Origin: Linnemannia schmuckeri
Lineage: Eukaryota > Mortierellomycota > Mortierellomycetes > Mortierellales > Mortierellaceae
Direction: 5' to 3'
DNA length: 64,000 nt
NCBI GenBank assembly: GCA_029449235.1
Contig: JANATG010000015.1
Coordinates: 1,550,001 to 1,614,000, forward strand
Below are positions 9,565 through 21,422 of this stretch, piece after piece (position 1 is the first letter of the stretch; each line of letters opens with the position of its first letter). Made by a program: the position numbers and the translations under genes. The notes beneath the pieces are model-generated. The model did not search any database and was not told the origin of the DNA. It saw only the letters and a program-made list of their open reading frames with translations.

Positions 9565-12137
9565 ATGAATGCCCCTGACAATAGCAGTAGTGAAGACGCG
9601 AAAGCGCATTATACCGCCACGGCCACGACGCCGACATGGGATCAACTACAAGACCAAGACCTACCCGTCGTCACCAAATTGACGAACGACCCTATCTCTG
9701 ACCCCAATACCCTCAACAACGACTCTCCACATGTTCACCAAACCACCACCGATGCAGCAGGAGCGGGAGTAACAGGATTCCCTTCAGACCCTGAAAAGGG
9801 AGATTACAATCGTGAGGCTAGCATTCAGGGTAGCAGTAGTAGCACGGATTCGACGACGAAGGTATTGGATCCAGTGGCGATCAAGAAGCTGAGGACCAAG
9901 GTTGACTGGCGTCTGGTCCCTCTTGTCTCCGTCCTTTACTTGTGCGCTTTCTTAGATCGTGTCAATATCGGTAAGTTGCAAGGGGGTAAGGGAGAAGGAG
10001 AATAGGGAGGGGGTGGCATGTGTTAATATTTCGGCAGCTTTTGTTTTTTTGTACCTTGGTGCAAAACAGGACGTGATTTTTCGTAGTCAATTGTCTGTGT
10101 ACTAATATTTATACTCACTCTTTTGACGTTCTTTTTCTCGTCTTGGACTGTATCATGGACATGGAACAGGCAATGCAAAGGTGGCGGGAATTGCGGTGGA
10201 CTTGAAGTTGACGCCGGAAGAGTACAACTGGTCGCTATCGATCTTCTTTATTGGGTAATACATGCCTCGCACTTTTTTTTCTTTTTTCTTTTTTTTTTTT
10301 CTTGGACTTTGCTTGTTTTGACGATCCTGAAGATAAGGAGATGCTTCCTTCGAGCGGAGAGGGAGACGAGTAAACTCTAACCCCCTTATGCTTTCTCCTT
10401 CCTTTCATCTCCCATTTCTCTCTTCTTGTGCTACGTCCGACTTACCATGCACGGTAATCCCTCTCTCCCGTTCTCCTGCTTATTCTTTCTCCATCTTCTT
10501 TACCCATCTTCATCCAACCTACCACCACCACCTCTCTTTCTCCCAAAAAAAATATAGGTACGTCGTCTTCGAAGTATTCTCAAACATGTGCCTAAAAATG
10601 GCTGGCCCTCGCCGCTGGCTCTCCTTCGTGATGATAGCATGGGGCGGGATCATGATGTGTATGGCCGCCGTCACCAACGCCGCGGGACTTCTCGCCGCAC
10701 GGTTCTTTCTAGGTGTCGCTGAATGTGGTCTCTTCCCTGGAGTGGTGTACTTGTTCTCGTTGTGGTATACCCGTGATGAGCAGGCGCTGAGGAATGGTGT
10801 GTTTTTTAGTACAGCTACTATGGCGGGTGCTTTTGGTGGTGTCTTGGCGTGGGCTTTGGAGCAGATGGAGGGTATTCGTGGTCTTCATGGTAATACGACG
10901 TGCAACTCTTAACCTCACAGGTTGATCATACTTTGTAATGCCAGTTTGGACTTGATCTGCCTGACCCCTAACACTTATTCTCATCTTCCTATATCCAATC
11001 GCAATAGGCTGGCAATGGATCTTCTTGCTTGAAGGTCTCCCTACAGTCCTTCTGGCATTCGTAGTCTTCTTTTTCCTCCCCGACTTCCCAGAAACTGCCA
11101 CCTTTCTAACCCCAGAAGAGAAAGAACTAACAATCCAACGACTCCGGATCGACGCAGGACCAGCAACAGAAACAAATTTCTCATGGCGACAGTGCTGGAT
11201 GGTGTTCAGGGACTGGAAGACTTATATGCATATGATGACTTATATCATGAGCACCATCCCCATGTATTCGCTGGCGTTCTTCTTACCTAGCATCGTCAAT
11301 GATTTTAAACTTGAGTATGTGGACTTCTTGAGCTGCATGGATTGCTCTCTGTTTTTTTTTGCACTTCATCATTACCCACGAAAGACATGAAATAACATTC
11401 TCCTTTATTTCATTTTACGACGCGTTCTTAGTCCGTTGACGACACAGATCATGACAGCACCAGCATATGCCATCGCATGCATATGTACACTCATCGGTGC
11501 ATTCTCATCCGACAGACACCGTGAACGCGGATTCCATTTTGCGATCCCCACAGGAACTGCATGTATCGGATATATCCTCCTCATCATTACCAAAGATGGT
11601 TCCACTCTCGCCCGATACTGCTGTCTTACTCTTGCTGCGATTGGCAACTTTGCCGCCGTACCACCCATGGTAATAAGCGAGAGAGAGAGAGAGAGGAAGA
11701 GACTGGAAAAAAAACGACGGTAGCGAAGGTCATTTCGCAGAGAACTATGAATCTTAGCTGGCTTGTGATCCTAATTGATCTTTTTCTTTTTTGATGACCC
11801 TTCACTTTCGCTCTGAAAGGTATCATGGTTCACATCGAACATAGGAGGACACACAAAACGCGGCGTAGCAACAGCGGCGATCATATCCTTCGGGAACATT
11901 GGTGGCGCCATCGGTGGGCAGGTCTACAGGGCGTCGGACGAAGCCAACGGGTTCGTGACAGGACACACCATCTGTGCGGGGTGCCTTGGTTTTTCAGTGT
12001 TTTTGATCTTGACAACAAAGTACCTGTTGCATAGAGAGAACCGACGGAGGGACCGGTTGACGCCCGAGGAGTTTGCGAAAGAGGCTATGGGGGAGGAGAT
12101 GTGTGATCTCCACCCTGCCTGGCGCTACATGACCTAA
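9565..12137 (+). CDS. MFS permease, Dal5/allantoate-type anion:cation symporter
   Basis: Six exons join in phase: 9565-9970, 10170-10254, 10558-10889, 11008-11314, 11432-11669 and 11820-12137 (1686 nt, 561 aa). About 110 polar residues precede the first helix, which opens VDWRLVPLVSVLYLCAFLDR and continues into DRVNIGNAK, the hallmark start of the ACS family (TC 2.A.1.14; yeast Dal5, Tna1, Seo1). The RFFLGVAECGLFPG segment (helices 4-5) and the LPDFPETATFL segment before the central loop fit the same family, with about 12 helices in all. Members import organic anions such as allantoate, ureidosuccinate, nicotinate or pantothenate with protons. The substrate cannot be read from the sequence. 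The last exon ends in a cytosolic tail, HPAWRYMT. The gene is convergent with OLA1, stop codons about 210 bp apart. Confidence 0.9.
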
Positions 12138-12346
12138 ATTGAACGAAGAGTGCTGTAATTACGATAATTATATAAAAATCAACAAAGGAGAGCACTGTTG
12201 AGCCATCGAATCATTGAACCACTGAAAACCATTGCTTGCTCCCTTCAGGTCACTCACGACCTAACAAAAAACCAATGCGGTGAATGTAATATTTAATATT
12301 CTTTTAATCTTTCTCCTCTAATGCAAAAAAAAAACAACCCCCAGAT

Positions 12347-14277
12347 TTACTTCTTCTTGGGCTGGGCAGTAACATTGAACTTGAAGTGAATGATATCACC
12401 GTCCTGGACAACATACTCACGACCCTTCTGGGCGTACTTTCCGGCAGCCTTGACAGCAGCCTCAGAGCCGAGCTCGTTCAAGTCCTCGTAACGCATAGTC
12501 TCGGCCATAATGAAACCACGCTCGAAATCAGTGTGAATGACACCAGCGGCCTGGGGAGCCTTGGTGCCCTTGCGGATGGTCCAGCATCTCGACTCCATGG
12601 GACCAGCGGTGAAGTAGTAAATCAGGTTCAAGGCGCCGTATCCAGAGACGATAATCTTGGGCAAGGCCGAGACGGTGCCAATCTTCTTCAACTCCTCCTC
12701 ACGCTCAGCCTCTCCCATCTCGGAGATGCGCGACTCGAGCGAACCCGAGAAGGGAATAAGGATATCACCGGGGTTGTTGGCCTGGATCCAGGCGTGGATC
12801 TTAGCCAACCACTTGTTCTTCTTGCGGATGTAGTCGGTCTCGGACAAGTTGCACAAGTAGATGACAGGCTTGGCAGTCAACAACATGAGGGGATTGATGA
12901 TCTCAACCTCCTTGTTGGTCCAGTCTCCGGTACGGATATCCTTGTGGTCCTCAGCAACCATCTTCAACAACTTCTCCAAGATAGCCATCTCGGCCTGACG
13001 GGCACGCTCAGGGGCAGTGTTGTTCGAGCCCAACTTGCCCATGGTCTTCTTGAGATCGGCAATGGCGTTCCTGATGAACTCCTCGTCCTTAAGACGGAGC
13101 TCGTGGTGGATGACCTCGAGATCCTTGATGGGGTTGACCTCACCGTCGACGTGGATGACATCGACCTCGTCGAAGGCACGGCAGACGTGGAAGATGGCGT
13201 CAACGGCACGGACGTGCGACAAGAAGGCGTTACCGAGTCCCTCTCCGGCAGAAGCTCCCTTGACCAATCCTGCAATATCAATGACAGTCAACCAAGCGGG
13301 GATCTTGGTGGTCGACTTGAACTTCTCCATGAGAACCTAATATTGGTGGTCCATTGGTTGATTTAAAGTAGTTCGTCAGTCTTTGTTGTTCCATTGTCCT
13401 GAGTTGGTGGGGGGTTTTTTTTGGATCAGTTGTTTTTCAAAAACAAAGCGCCGATATAGTTCTCAGGGGGAAAGAAAGTAGTGCTCCAATTGTGGCCAAC
13501 ATACATCAAGACGAGCATCAGGAACAGCGACGCGAGACTCTTCGGGATCTATTATTTAAAACAAAAAAAAAAGGGATGGGCTGGTAAGAATCAAAAGATA
13601 CAGCTTGCAAAAGTGGCCAGTGCACAGACGGTGACAAAAACATTCACAGTAGCTTGTCACTAGAACAAAAAGAGTGGGGATCCTGGACATACCAATGGTA
13701 CAGAAAGGGAAGTTCTCAGCGGGGGCCGACGAGTTGGTGATAGCGTTGAAGAAGGTCGACTTTCTACAGTATTGGCAGGTAAAGGGTGTCGTAGGGGAGG
13801 TAGGAATGGTTTTCAAGGTGACAAGGACGTGAGGCGCAGAAAGGGAGGAAGAAGTGAGAAAGAAGATGATCGGGCCGCAGTTAGCGCATAGAGTTCTCGA
13901 TATGTTGCTCATTGATCTCCAGCCCTAGATAGGAAGACAAAGCAAAAATAACTCTAGCTTCAATTGCCCCATGGTTCCTTGTTGTCTATCCCAGCAGTAA
14001 AGGTATCGACTGGTTCCTGGCTATTCAATAAAAATATCTTTCGGTTCCGAATGCTTATCATCCCTAGCCGCTCTAACACACAAGTCGCTTATCTTCCTGC
14101 CCATGTTCAGGTCGTCCATGTTGCCTTCTCAACCTCAACATCAACTCCAAATGCAGCAAAGAAAAATAATGAAAGTGCATACCCGACGTTGGGGAGACCA
14201 ACAACACCAATCTTCAAGTTGTTGGAGGGACGACCCAAAAGGATCTTCTCTTCGGTGGCGGCCTTCTTTGGTGGCAT
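12347..14277 (-). CDS. OLA1: Obg-like ATPase 1 (OLA1/YchF family)
   Basis: Four exons join in phase: 14277-14183, 13763-13693, 13548-13505 and 13336-12347 (1200 nt, 399 aa; human OLA1 has 396). The N-terminus MPPKKAATEEKILLGRPSNN leads into the P-loop GLPNVGKST, split by intron 1. DIAGLVKGAS is the G3 region. NLSETDY replaces the NKxD guanine motif, in keeping with the ATP preference known for OLA1/YchF. The C-terminal TGS domain includes FFTAGPMESRCWTIRKGTKA and ends in a lysine-rich tail. OLA1 is a cytosolic ATPase that binds ribosomes and is linked to translation control and stress. A CACGTG element lies 142 bp upstream of the ATG. An equally long open frame on the opposite strand is a codon-bias shadow. 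Confidence 0.96.
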
Positions 14278-14418
14278 GATGATCTATGTCGGGAATGAGG
14301 AGGAGGGGGTGGAGGAAGAAGAAATCCGTTCCAACTGTCTACTTTTTTTTTATTCTTCAACAAACCCAACGCACAAGAACAATTGCAAAAAATATAATCG
14401 TGTTTTGGTGGCTTGGAT

Positions 14419-14424
14419 CACGTG
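14419..14424 (-). promoter_or_regulatory. E-box CACGTG (CACGTGAT in gene orientation) upstream of OLA1
   Basis: The palindrome sits 142 bp before the OLA1 start codon. On the gene strand it reads CACGTGATCC. The same octamer CACGTGAT occurs twice in the EBP1 promoter. bHLH factors of the Cbf1/USF type bind CACGTG (family knowledge). Binding here is inference. Confidence 0.4.
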
Positions 14425-14715
14425 TAGAAGGCCTTGACTTTTAGCCCATTTTTTTTCTCATTAGGGCTGCTGAAGACTTTATCAACTCCGTTGACGATGT
14501 CATGAGAGGCTGCATAGCAAATAACAGAACGATAACCATGGTCAAAGGAAAACGACAAAGAGATACAAAAGGTGTTCTTTCCAAGCAAAAAGCAATCAAT
14601 TCATTGTTTTTAATTGTTGTTTTTTTTTCTTTCCTTCAAATAATTTCTTATCCCAGCACAACTACATGTGTCCTTTGACTCGAAAAAAAAAGCAAGCGAG
14701 AAAATAAAAGACTGT

Positions 14716-16078
14716 TTAGTATCCGAGAGCAGAGATCTTCTCCTGGACGGCAGCCAACTCGGAGGACTTGGTAGAGGCAGCCTTGGCACGGACGTTGGCA
14801 ATGGCCTTCTTGCGCTCGTAGAAAGCCTTGGACTTGACCTTGCGCTTCTCCTCGAGGTTAGCGACAACATCGTTGTACTTCCAGCCGACCTCGTGCGAGA
14901 CACGCTTGATGGTGCAGTACTTGCGGCCGGGCTTGAGCTTGAGGACGCGGAGGGCCGAGGGGACGACCATGCGCTTCATGCGGTCATAAGGAGGGGGAAC
15001 ACCCTCGAACAGCTTGATGCGGTCAAGAGCGGCGGCACCACGGGCAGTCTTGTGGGGGACCATTCCGCGGATAGCGCGGTAGAAGATGCGCGAGGGGGCA
15101 CGGAAATGGAAGGCACCACGAGCGGGGTTGACAACGCAACGCTTGCGGAGGAAAGCGTGGTACTTCACTATTTATCGTTGAAAATTCACAAAAGTAGAAG
15201 AGGTTAATGGTTGGATTACTTGTGAAGGCTGTGATAGTTTCTCTTTGTTCCGTTATTGCTTTCGATATTTGTTGAGGTAAGGTGTAGTTTTGTCCGTGTA
15301 GATGGAGAGTAGATCATGCTGGTTACTCTTGTCGCGCGCTGGTGTTACGGCTCGAGTATGTTGAATATACCAAAAAGAAGTATGTTGGAAGGCGTCGTGG
15401 CAAGTAAAGGAGTGGTAGGCGAAGTCGTCAGAGAAAGCAACTGAGGCTACTTGCAAGCAAATAGCTCGCAACCGACCCACAAAAACCGTTCATCAACTGC
15501 AACCGAGTTGCCAAGTGCAATAAAGCAAACAGTACAGTCGTAGAAAGTCTGGCAGGCGCCCCTGTTTTGTTGTTGCTTTCATGTCCATGTCCCATGCTGG
15601 CAATCCTTAGTGGTATCCTGTGAACAATATACTGAACTACCGGATACTAATAACGGCCATATAAACCAGATAGCAGAAAAAAATGTATGCAGGGAGAGAA
15701 ACCGAGGACTTACGCTTGTTACGGAAGAAGGAACCAGAGACGTTCAACTCCTCGCAGCGGACGACAACGACACGCTGACCGGTGAGAGCCTGCTTGGCAA
15801 CAATGGAGGCAAGGCGACCCAAAAGGTGGCCCTTACCGTCGATGACAACCACCTATCATAGAAATGATTTGAGGGAAGGAAACGAGTTGGTTAGCCTCTC
15901 CAGTTCTAAGACGTATGATATGGTACTGAGGTCCTGTGGGTGAATCGGGGATCGATGAGATTTCAAGTGGGTCGGTTTGGGGCGATGATGGTAACGATCT
16001 GATTCCTTGGAACTTTCTCATGAAGTTGGTGTGGTTGGCAGAAGAAGTGTGTACATCCTTGGGCTCGGTTGAAGACAT
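14716..16078 (-). CDS. RPL16: 60S ribosomal protein uL13 (L13a; yeast L16)
   Basis: Exons 15852-15714 and 15167-14716 are certain. They encode VVVIDGKGHLLGRLASIVAK, the FFRNK/LKYHAFLRKR junction, FHFRAPSRIFYRAIRGM and LFEGVPPPYDRMKR, and end KISALGY as in yeast Rpl16. The first exon is proposed at 16078-16055 (MSSTEPKD, donor GTACAC), which joins in phase and matches the short MSVEP-type N-terminus of fungal homologues. The total is 615 nt, 204 aa. The protein is a structural component of the large ribosomal subunit. The gene has a 5' intron right after the start region, as is common for fungal ribosomal-protein genes. The gene body is certain; the first exon is likely but not proven. Confidence 0.93.
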
Positions 16079-16645
16079 CGACCATAGGTCCAGAATCAAA
16101 GATTCGCCATGGGATTCGAAGTCGAGCAAAAAAAAGGTTGACGAGCGGGATGATCGAACTTTGTAATGTGATCACGGTCTTCGGGAATAGGATCAAGCGT
16201 TCGTCCGTGGTCATCAGAAGAATATTGCAGGTTGCAAAAAGCTCCATGGTCACCATCGAGAACAAGGGATCCTGATTGATGTTGGACCTCAAAGGTGCCA
16301 AAAAAGTGTTGCTGATGGTAGGTTGATCCTGATTTCTGGAGAAAGATGTTCGTTGATGAGTCCCGTTACTTGTGCGTTTGACTAGGGTATGCTCCTCCTG
16401 CTCCTTTATTTTGCCTCTGTTGCCCCTCCCTAGGGCATCCTCCATGGATGTTGCTGTTGTGCAATTCTCATTACTTTTTCGAAAGTGCTCATGTTGGAAA
16501 TATGCGGTAAAAAAAGAGGAGGAAAAAATGGATTTTGCTCCGCGGCCAATAATTTTGTGTTTGCGAATAATCCCATCACATACGATGGATTCATAATTCT
16601 AAACGTCATCAATTTCATTAAGCGCCACCAATTTAATTCTAAAGA

Positions 16646-17763
16646 TTATGCCTTCCGGATAAAGTCGACGATGCGGGCGGCAACAGTCGCACGGTCCAAG
16701 GTGTTATCGACAACCTTCAAAGATGCCTCAGATAGCTCCTTGTTAAACGTTCCATTGGCAGTCCTGACTCTGATAAACTCTCTCATAATAGGTCCGGTGA
16801 ACTCGGGGTGGCCCTGGAGGGTCACGATTCTACCGTCATCCGAGATCATCGACTGGTTCGTCGTATGTGCCGTCGACGCCAAAAGTGTGAATCCTGCAGG
16901 GACATCATGCACCACATCTTGATGAAGTTCTTGGATCCTCTATTCATATTAATACCACATGTGGAACATATGTTAGATACTGTGGCCAGTGCTGTCAAGA
17001 ATGAACAAGAAGTTTCCTTCAAGTAGTCAAATGATAACGTACCATAGAGTCCTCTTTCCAAAACTTCTTGCCCTCCTCAGTAAAGTCAGTCAAAGTCCAG
17101 CCCAGCTATGAGCAAAAAGAAAATTTGACCAAAAGGAACCTATTAGGCACACGTGTTTCGATATCCGGGAGCAAGAACAACCAGCAACACTGATCGTTTC
17201 ATTCCTGACAAGATACTGTACCTCCCATCCGCGGGTGCTCTTGCTGACATTAGCTTTGAAGGCTCGTCCAATGATCTGGTGTCCAAAACAGATTCCAACA
17301 ATCTTGGGTGCCTCGCTGTCTCTGGGGAACTTGGCGACATAGTCCACCAGTTTGTTGATCCAGGGCAAGTCATCATAAGCATTCGAGGCTACAAAAGTTC
17401 AGGACAAAGAATATGGTGTGAATGAGACTACAAACAAAAACAGTTTGACGATTCAACAACAGCGGTCAATTGAAGAAGAGCGAGAGAAAAGTTGCACATA
17501 CCACTGCCAGAGATCAGGATGCCGTCGTAGTCAGCAAGACACTCAGGGTATTCATCCTCGCGGACATCGAATCCTTCCAGAACCAGCTCTGTGTCTGGGG
17601 TAATGGTCTTTCTCTCTTTAAGTTCTTTCAGACCGTCTTGGAGCAGGTCGTTGAAGATTGCAGGATATTCTCCATAGGGCTCAGCAACAGCGGGGATAGG
17701 TGTTCCACACACAAGGAGGGCGACTCGAATAGGTGACTTTGCGTTGTTGATTGTTGCAGCCAT
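16646..17763 (-). CDS. class I glutamine-amidotransferase-like protein
   Basis: Four exons join in phase: 17763-17502, 17388-17222, 17105-17043 and 16939-16646 (786 nt, 261 aa). The fold markers are the N-terminal strand IRVALLVCGTP, the oxyanion strand DGILISGSG, the nucleophile elbow GICFGHQI and the catalytic pair in QGHPEF. All three triad residues (Cys, His, Glu) are therefore present. Homologues include yeast YLR126C and other stand-alone GATase1 proteins resembling the GMP-synthase amidotransferase domain. No synthetase domain is attached. The true substrate of this subfamily is not settled, and a hydrolase or gamma-glutamyl peptidase role is possible. The upstream region carries two short tandem-repeat blocks (17783-17871 and 17906-17972). 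Confidence 0.88.
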
Positions 17764-17782
17764 GGTTTTCGTCAAACTGAGG

Positions 17783-17871
17783 ATGAATGTGTGAATGTGT
17801 GAATGTGTGAATGTGAAGGGTGAAGGGTGAAGGATGGAGGGTGAAGAATGAAGGGTGAAGGGCAAAGTGAG
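17783..17871. repeat. GTGTGAAT / GGGTGAA tandem repeats
   Basis: Four units of GTGTGAAT pass into degenerate GGGTGAA units. The block starts about 20 bp upstream of the amidotransferase start codon, so it probably lies in its 5' leader. Confidence 0.7.
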
Positions 17872-17905
17872 TGAGGTATGAGTCAGAGAGAAAGTGTCAG
17901 GAATC

Positions 17906-17972
17906 AGAGAAGGGAAACGAGGACAAGAGAAGGGAAACGAGGACAAGAGAAGGGAAACGAGGACAAGAGAAG
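17906..17972. repeat. three copies of a 20-bp repeat
   Basis: The 20-bp unit AGAGAAGGGAAACGAGGACA is repeated three times in a row, then begins a fourth copy. It lies in the promoter region of the amidotransferase gene. Confidence 0.8.
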
Positions 17973-18673
17973 AGGAATTGCGAAGCACAAAGGAAAGGGT
18001 TCGGCATGACTTTCTGTCAGCAACTCAGGTCAAGCAAGGGTCACGCGCCTTATCCGTGGGATAAATTTAAGGCGCTCCGATATTCTGTGCGCCCATCAAC
18101 ACAAATCAACTCAAATCAAAAAACATCATTATATTAGTGGCAACATTGTCTATGCTCTTGATCATGACTTCACCTTGTCCGTTTTCTACAAGTCTTCTCG
18201 AAGCTGGTTCACTATGTACGAGAAAATAGAGAGAATAGTAAAGGGAAGATGGGATGCATCCTTGACCATCCACAACTGGCGAGAGACAAATGAAGAAACA
18301 AATATTCAGACGAACAATAAAGTGTGCTGAACAGCTAAACTCAGAGTTGGCCTCTGTTGCCCGTAAGAAAAGTCGCCCTGCTCAGGACTTATATGGGTTA
18401 CCCAGACGACAAGAAGGGCTCGTTCATCTCCAGTATGCAAGCTCAACGTAGCCCTATGTCCCAGCACTGAGCCAAAAACTTACCAGACGAGAGCGAGGAT
18501 CTCGAAAACGGACGCGACGGTGGAATGTGAAGGTGAGGAGGCGGAAGTGGACAAATGAACATAGAAGTATAGAGAGAGGGAAGGCGTTCTCTTGCTCCTG
18601 CTACCATTATGCTTCCTGCTAATATTCCTACTTCTGCTCCATGACGTGGTCGTTGAGTTGATGTTAAGGAAGG

Positions 18674-18679
18674 CGAAGA

Positions 18680-18722
<43 letters not shown>

Positions 18723-18723
18723 G
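18674..18723. repeat. GAAAGAGAGAGA purine microsatellite
   Basis: Four near-identical 12-bp units of GAAAGAGAGAGA stand between the acyl-CoA synthetase-like gene (its 3' side) and the amidotransferase gene. Confidence 0.75.
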
Positions 18724-18914
18724 GACAGCTTTGCCTTGGATAAGAAAATTTTCAATTCAATTTTAACAGGCGCGCGTACTGCCTTGATATCGAACATATC
18801 TGAAAAGTCATTTCAATGAGCTGTACTCTCTATCTTTCTCTCTCTGTATCTACATACATGGTATCTACATACATGGTATCTGTCATCATCATTGCAACCA
18901 TCTTTTAGCCGCAG

Positions 18915-21422
18915 TTACTCCTTGGACTCTTCTTGCGCAGGGGAAGATGGCGCCTTGTCAGACTTGACCTTCTTCTTCTTGCCCAACACTTCCAAAGTAC
19001 CATTGACATTGAAACTGCCCCACTCGCCCGTATGGAACCAGCCATCACTATCAATGCTGGTCGCCGTCGCATTGGGCTTCTTGTAGTATCCTTTCATCAC
19101 GTTAGGACCGCGGACAAGGATCTAATCAATTCAACAAAAAAAAATTCTCGCGTTAGTCAACTGTAGAGGCTCCTAGCTAATGAATTCTTTCCAATCGGAG
19201 TGCATGAAGGAAGAAAATTAGTACCTCGCCGCGGGGGTTGGGCTGATCGTCACTGGTATATCGTCTCTCGGGGTCATCAACAAGCTTGATCTCGTTACAT
19301 CCGACGGGCGCGCCCAAATGAGCATCGTTCGAGTAGTCAAACATGTTGCGGCTGGTAATAATTCCTGAAGTCTCAGTCCTGCCATATGTCGTCATCACAT
19401 GGATGCCCATTGCTGCCCTGATGTATCTCAACGTCTCTAGTTTCGTGGGGTCTTTTGCAGGTTTAAGATCAAATTGAATTCGTTGTTAGAATAACTTATC
19501 GTGGCAGAACGCAATCGTGACCGTTGTTAACAGCGGTATAGTAAGACGAGAAGGGAACGTACTGGTTGTAACGACAAGACGGACTTTTCCCCCGAGTCGG
19601 CTCCTGACCTCGCCCAATCCAATGAAATCCCAAAGACTCGTCGTCGTCACGCGTCCAGCATCCAGCAGTGCCAACTTGGAAGCATAAGCCTTCTTGAACG
19701 AGGATCCAGCGCCATAGGTCGTATCCAGTGCCTCATGAATCTTTTCCAGAATAACTGGCGTACTATTCTCAGTGTAGCAATAGGATAAATGAGTTAACCG
19801 TGAGCATAGCATCAAACATCAGGTTCTGAAAGAGACTCGCCTAATAAGAGCACTGTAGGTACCTGGCGAAAATAGTAGGAGTAGTGGCCTGAGTGTCGTG
19901 GAGGACGTTCTTCATCAATCCAGAGGGGAAGACGATTGAGCCTCCTGCCATCACCATGGCGCTGGTCATCCAGGTTCCGATCACATCGCCGTTGGTGAAA
20001 TGAGAGAGCAGGCGATCTTTAGAGGTGAACTTTTTGGCGCCAGGCAGCGATCCTGTGAATCCAGTCATAGCGGCCACTAGGTTGGCATGAGTCAACATCA
20101 CACCCTTTGAAAGCTAAGCATTTATGAAAAATGTGAATAGTTGAGTTCAGTAAGCATTGCAAGCATTTCACAGTAGTCTCCAATGTCCGTGACTTCTGTC
20201 CGTATAAATAAATGGTATTTACCGAGATGGACTTGGTGTTGTAGTTGATCATTGCAATATCCGAGGGATCTAGATGTAGCAATAGAAAAAGGCATTGTTA
20301 AATATTGGTCCGCAAGACATATCCACAAACCGACCTGCCGATCTTGTAAATGAACTCTACCTGGTTTGACAGCCTCCAAGGCGCCCATGGTTCCATTGTA
20401 CTCGACGTCCGCAAACTTAAGGATTCTAGCGCCATGCTGTGCTGCGATCCTCTTTTGCTCCTCTGAGATATAGATACTGGCCACAATGATGGTCTTGATG
20501 CTAGTACAGTCCTTTAAGGACTGAAGAAGCAAGGGCAAAGCCTTCTGAGCAACAATAATTGCCTTCATCTTTGTCTGGTTGACAATCTCGACCAAGAGTC
20601 CGCTGCTTCTCAGGTCATGAATGGGAACCGCCACAAATCCGTATCTGTAGAACGCCTGCTGTGCGACAAATGACTCTATTGAATTCCAGTTGAAAACACG
20701 ATTGTGGGTGAACTGGTGTGTTGGTATGTTGTCATCGTGGGCTGCTGAGTTGCCAGAAGAAGAAAGTCCTTTATACCTTGAGAATATGGAGCGTAGATTC
20801 CGACGGGGGTCTCTGTCCTGGGCTTCAGCTTGGTCTCTGTGATAAATCCTGTTCCGAATCCGCCAATTTTCCTGTCAACGTGTTCTGCGAGGCATTTAAA
20901 AGAGGTAAGGTTTGTGCGTCAGGTGGAAGACTTAAATTGCTACCCGTTTGTCCTTCAAGTTGAAGTGGAGTCAACCACACGACGTGTCTTTACCATATGA
21001 TTCCTATAAAATGAACGAAAAAAAAGGCGCAAAAATCAGTTTCTTAAAAATTCAATAGATAAATATCACCGTGCGCAGGAAACACCTCATGGGAGAAGAA
21101 GAAGACTTACGCTAACATAAGAGAACTGGTTCTGGAGCATATACATGAGGCAACGGCCGGTAGGATTGGCTGTAAGACCGTTCTGCCAGACATCGTGCAG
21201 AGTCCTAATTCTCTCAAGAGGGACTTTCACCAGTGAGGACCCAGCAGGCACAGACTTGGCACGGTGGATAGCCGACTCCCGCTCACCTCTGAGGGGGGCA
21301 ACTGAGGCCTGTTGCTCGAGAAGGAGAGGGTGGATGTCGGGCTCGGATTTGTTGAGTTTGACGAAGGCAAGGATGACTGCGATTGCGACCGTCAGGACGA
21401 TGGTAAGTGCGTCGACCTCCAT
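18915..21422 (-). CDS. acyl-CoA synthetase-like protein with degenerate active site, C-terminally truncated
   Basis: Nine exons: 21422-21111, 21003-20994 (10 bp), 20884-20777, 20744-20361, 20269-20223, 20113-19863, 19762-19563, 19451-19225 and 19121-18915 (1746 nt, 581 aa). A membrane anchor (LTIVLTVAIAVILAFV) precedes an AMP-binding domain of the long-chain fatty acyl-CoA synthetase type, recognisable by TPVGIYAPYS, KGVMLTHAN, TYGRTETSG, NPRGE, VRGPNVMKGYY and DGWFHTG. The ATP loop expected as YTSGTTGNPKG reads YNTKSISLSKG. The adenine motif expected near SGAAP reads TTNPT. HTGD is HTGE, and the IDRKK hinge is VLGKKK. The protein then ends in a charged tail about 100 aa short of normal. Frame is intact throughout, so it looks like a maintained pseudoenzyme. 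The exon 3-4 join implies a 32- or 35-nt intron and is the weakest point. Confidence 0.85.

Noticed and set aside
9131..9578. Two overlapping 136-145-codon frames upstream of the MFS gene
   Set aside because: Ser/Phe/Leu-rich translation of a CT-rich leader, present in two frames at once. Not a protein.
12386..13366. 326-codon open frame on + strand opposite OLA1
   Set aside because: Antisense shadow of the OLA1 last exon. It is rich in Leu/Val/Asp as expected from the reverse of a biased coding strand, with no recognisable domain.
14668..15207. 179-codon open frame on + strand opposite uL13
   Set aside because: Antisense shadow of a strongly codon-biased ribosomal-protein exon.
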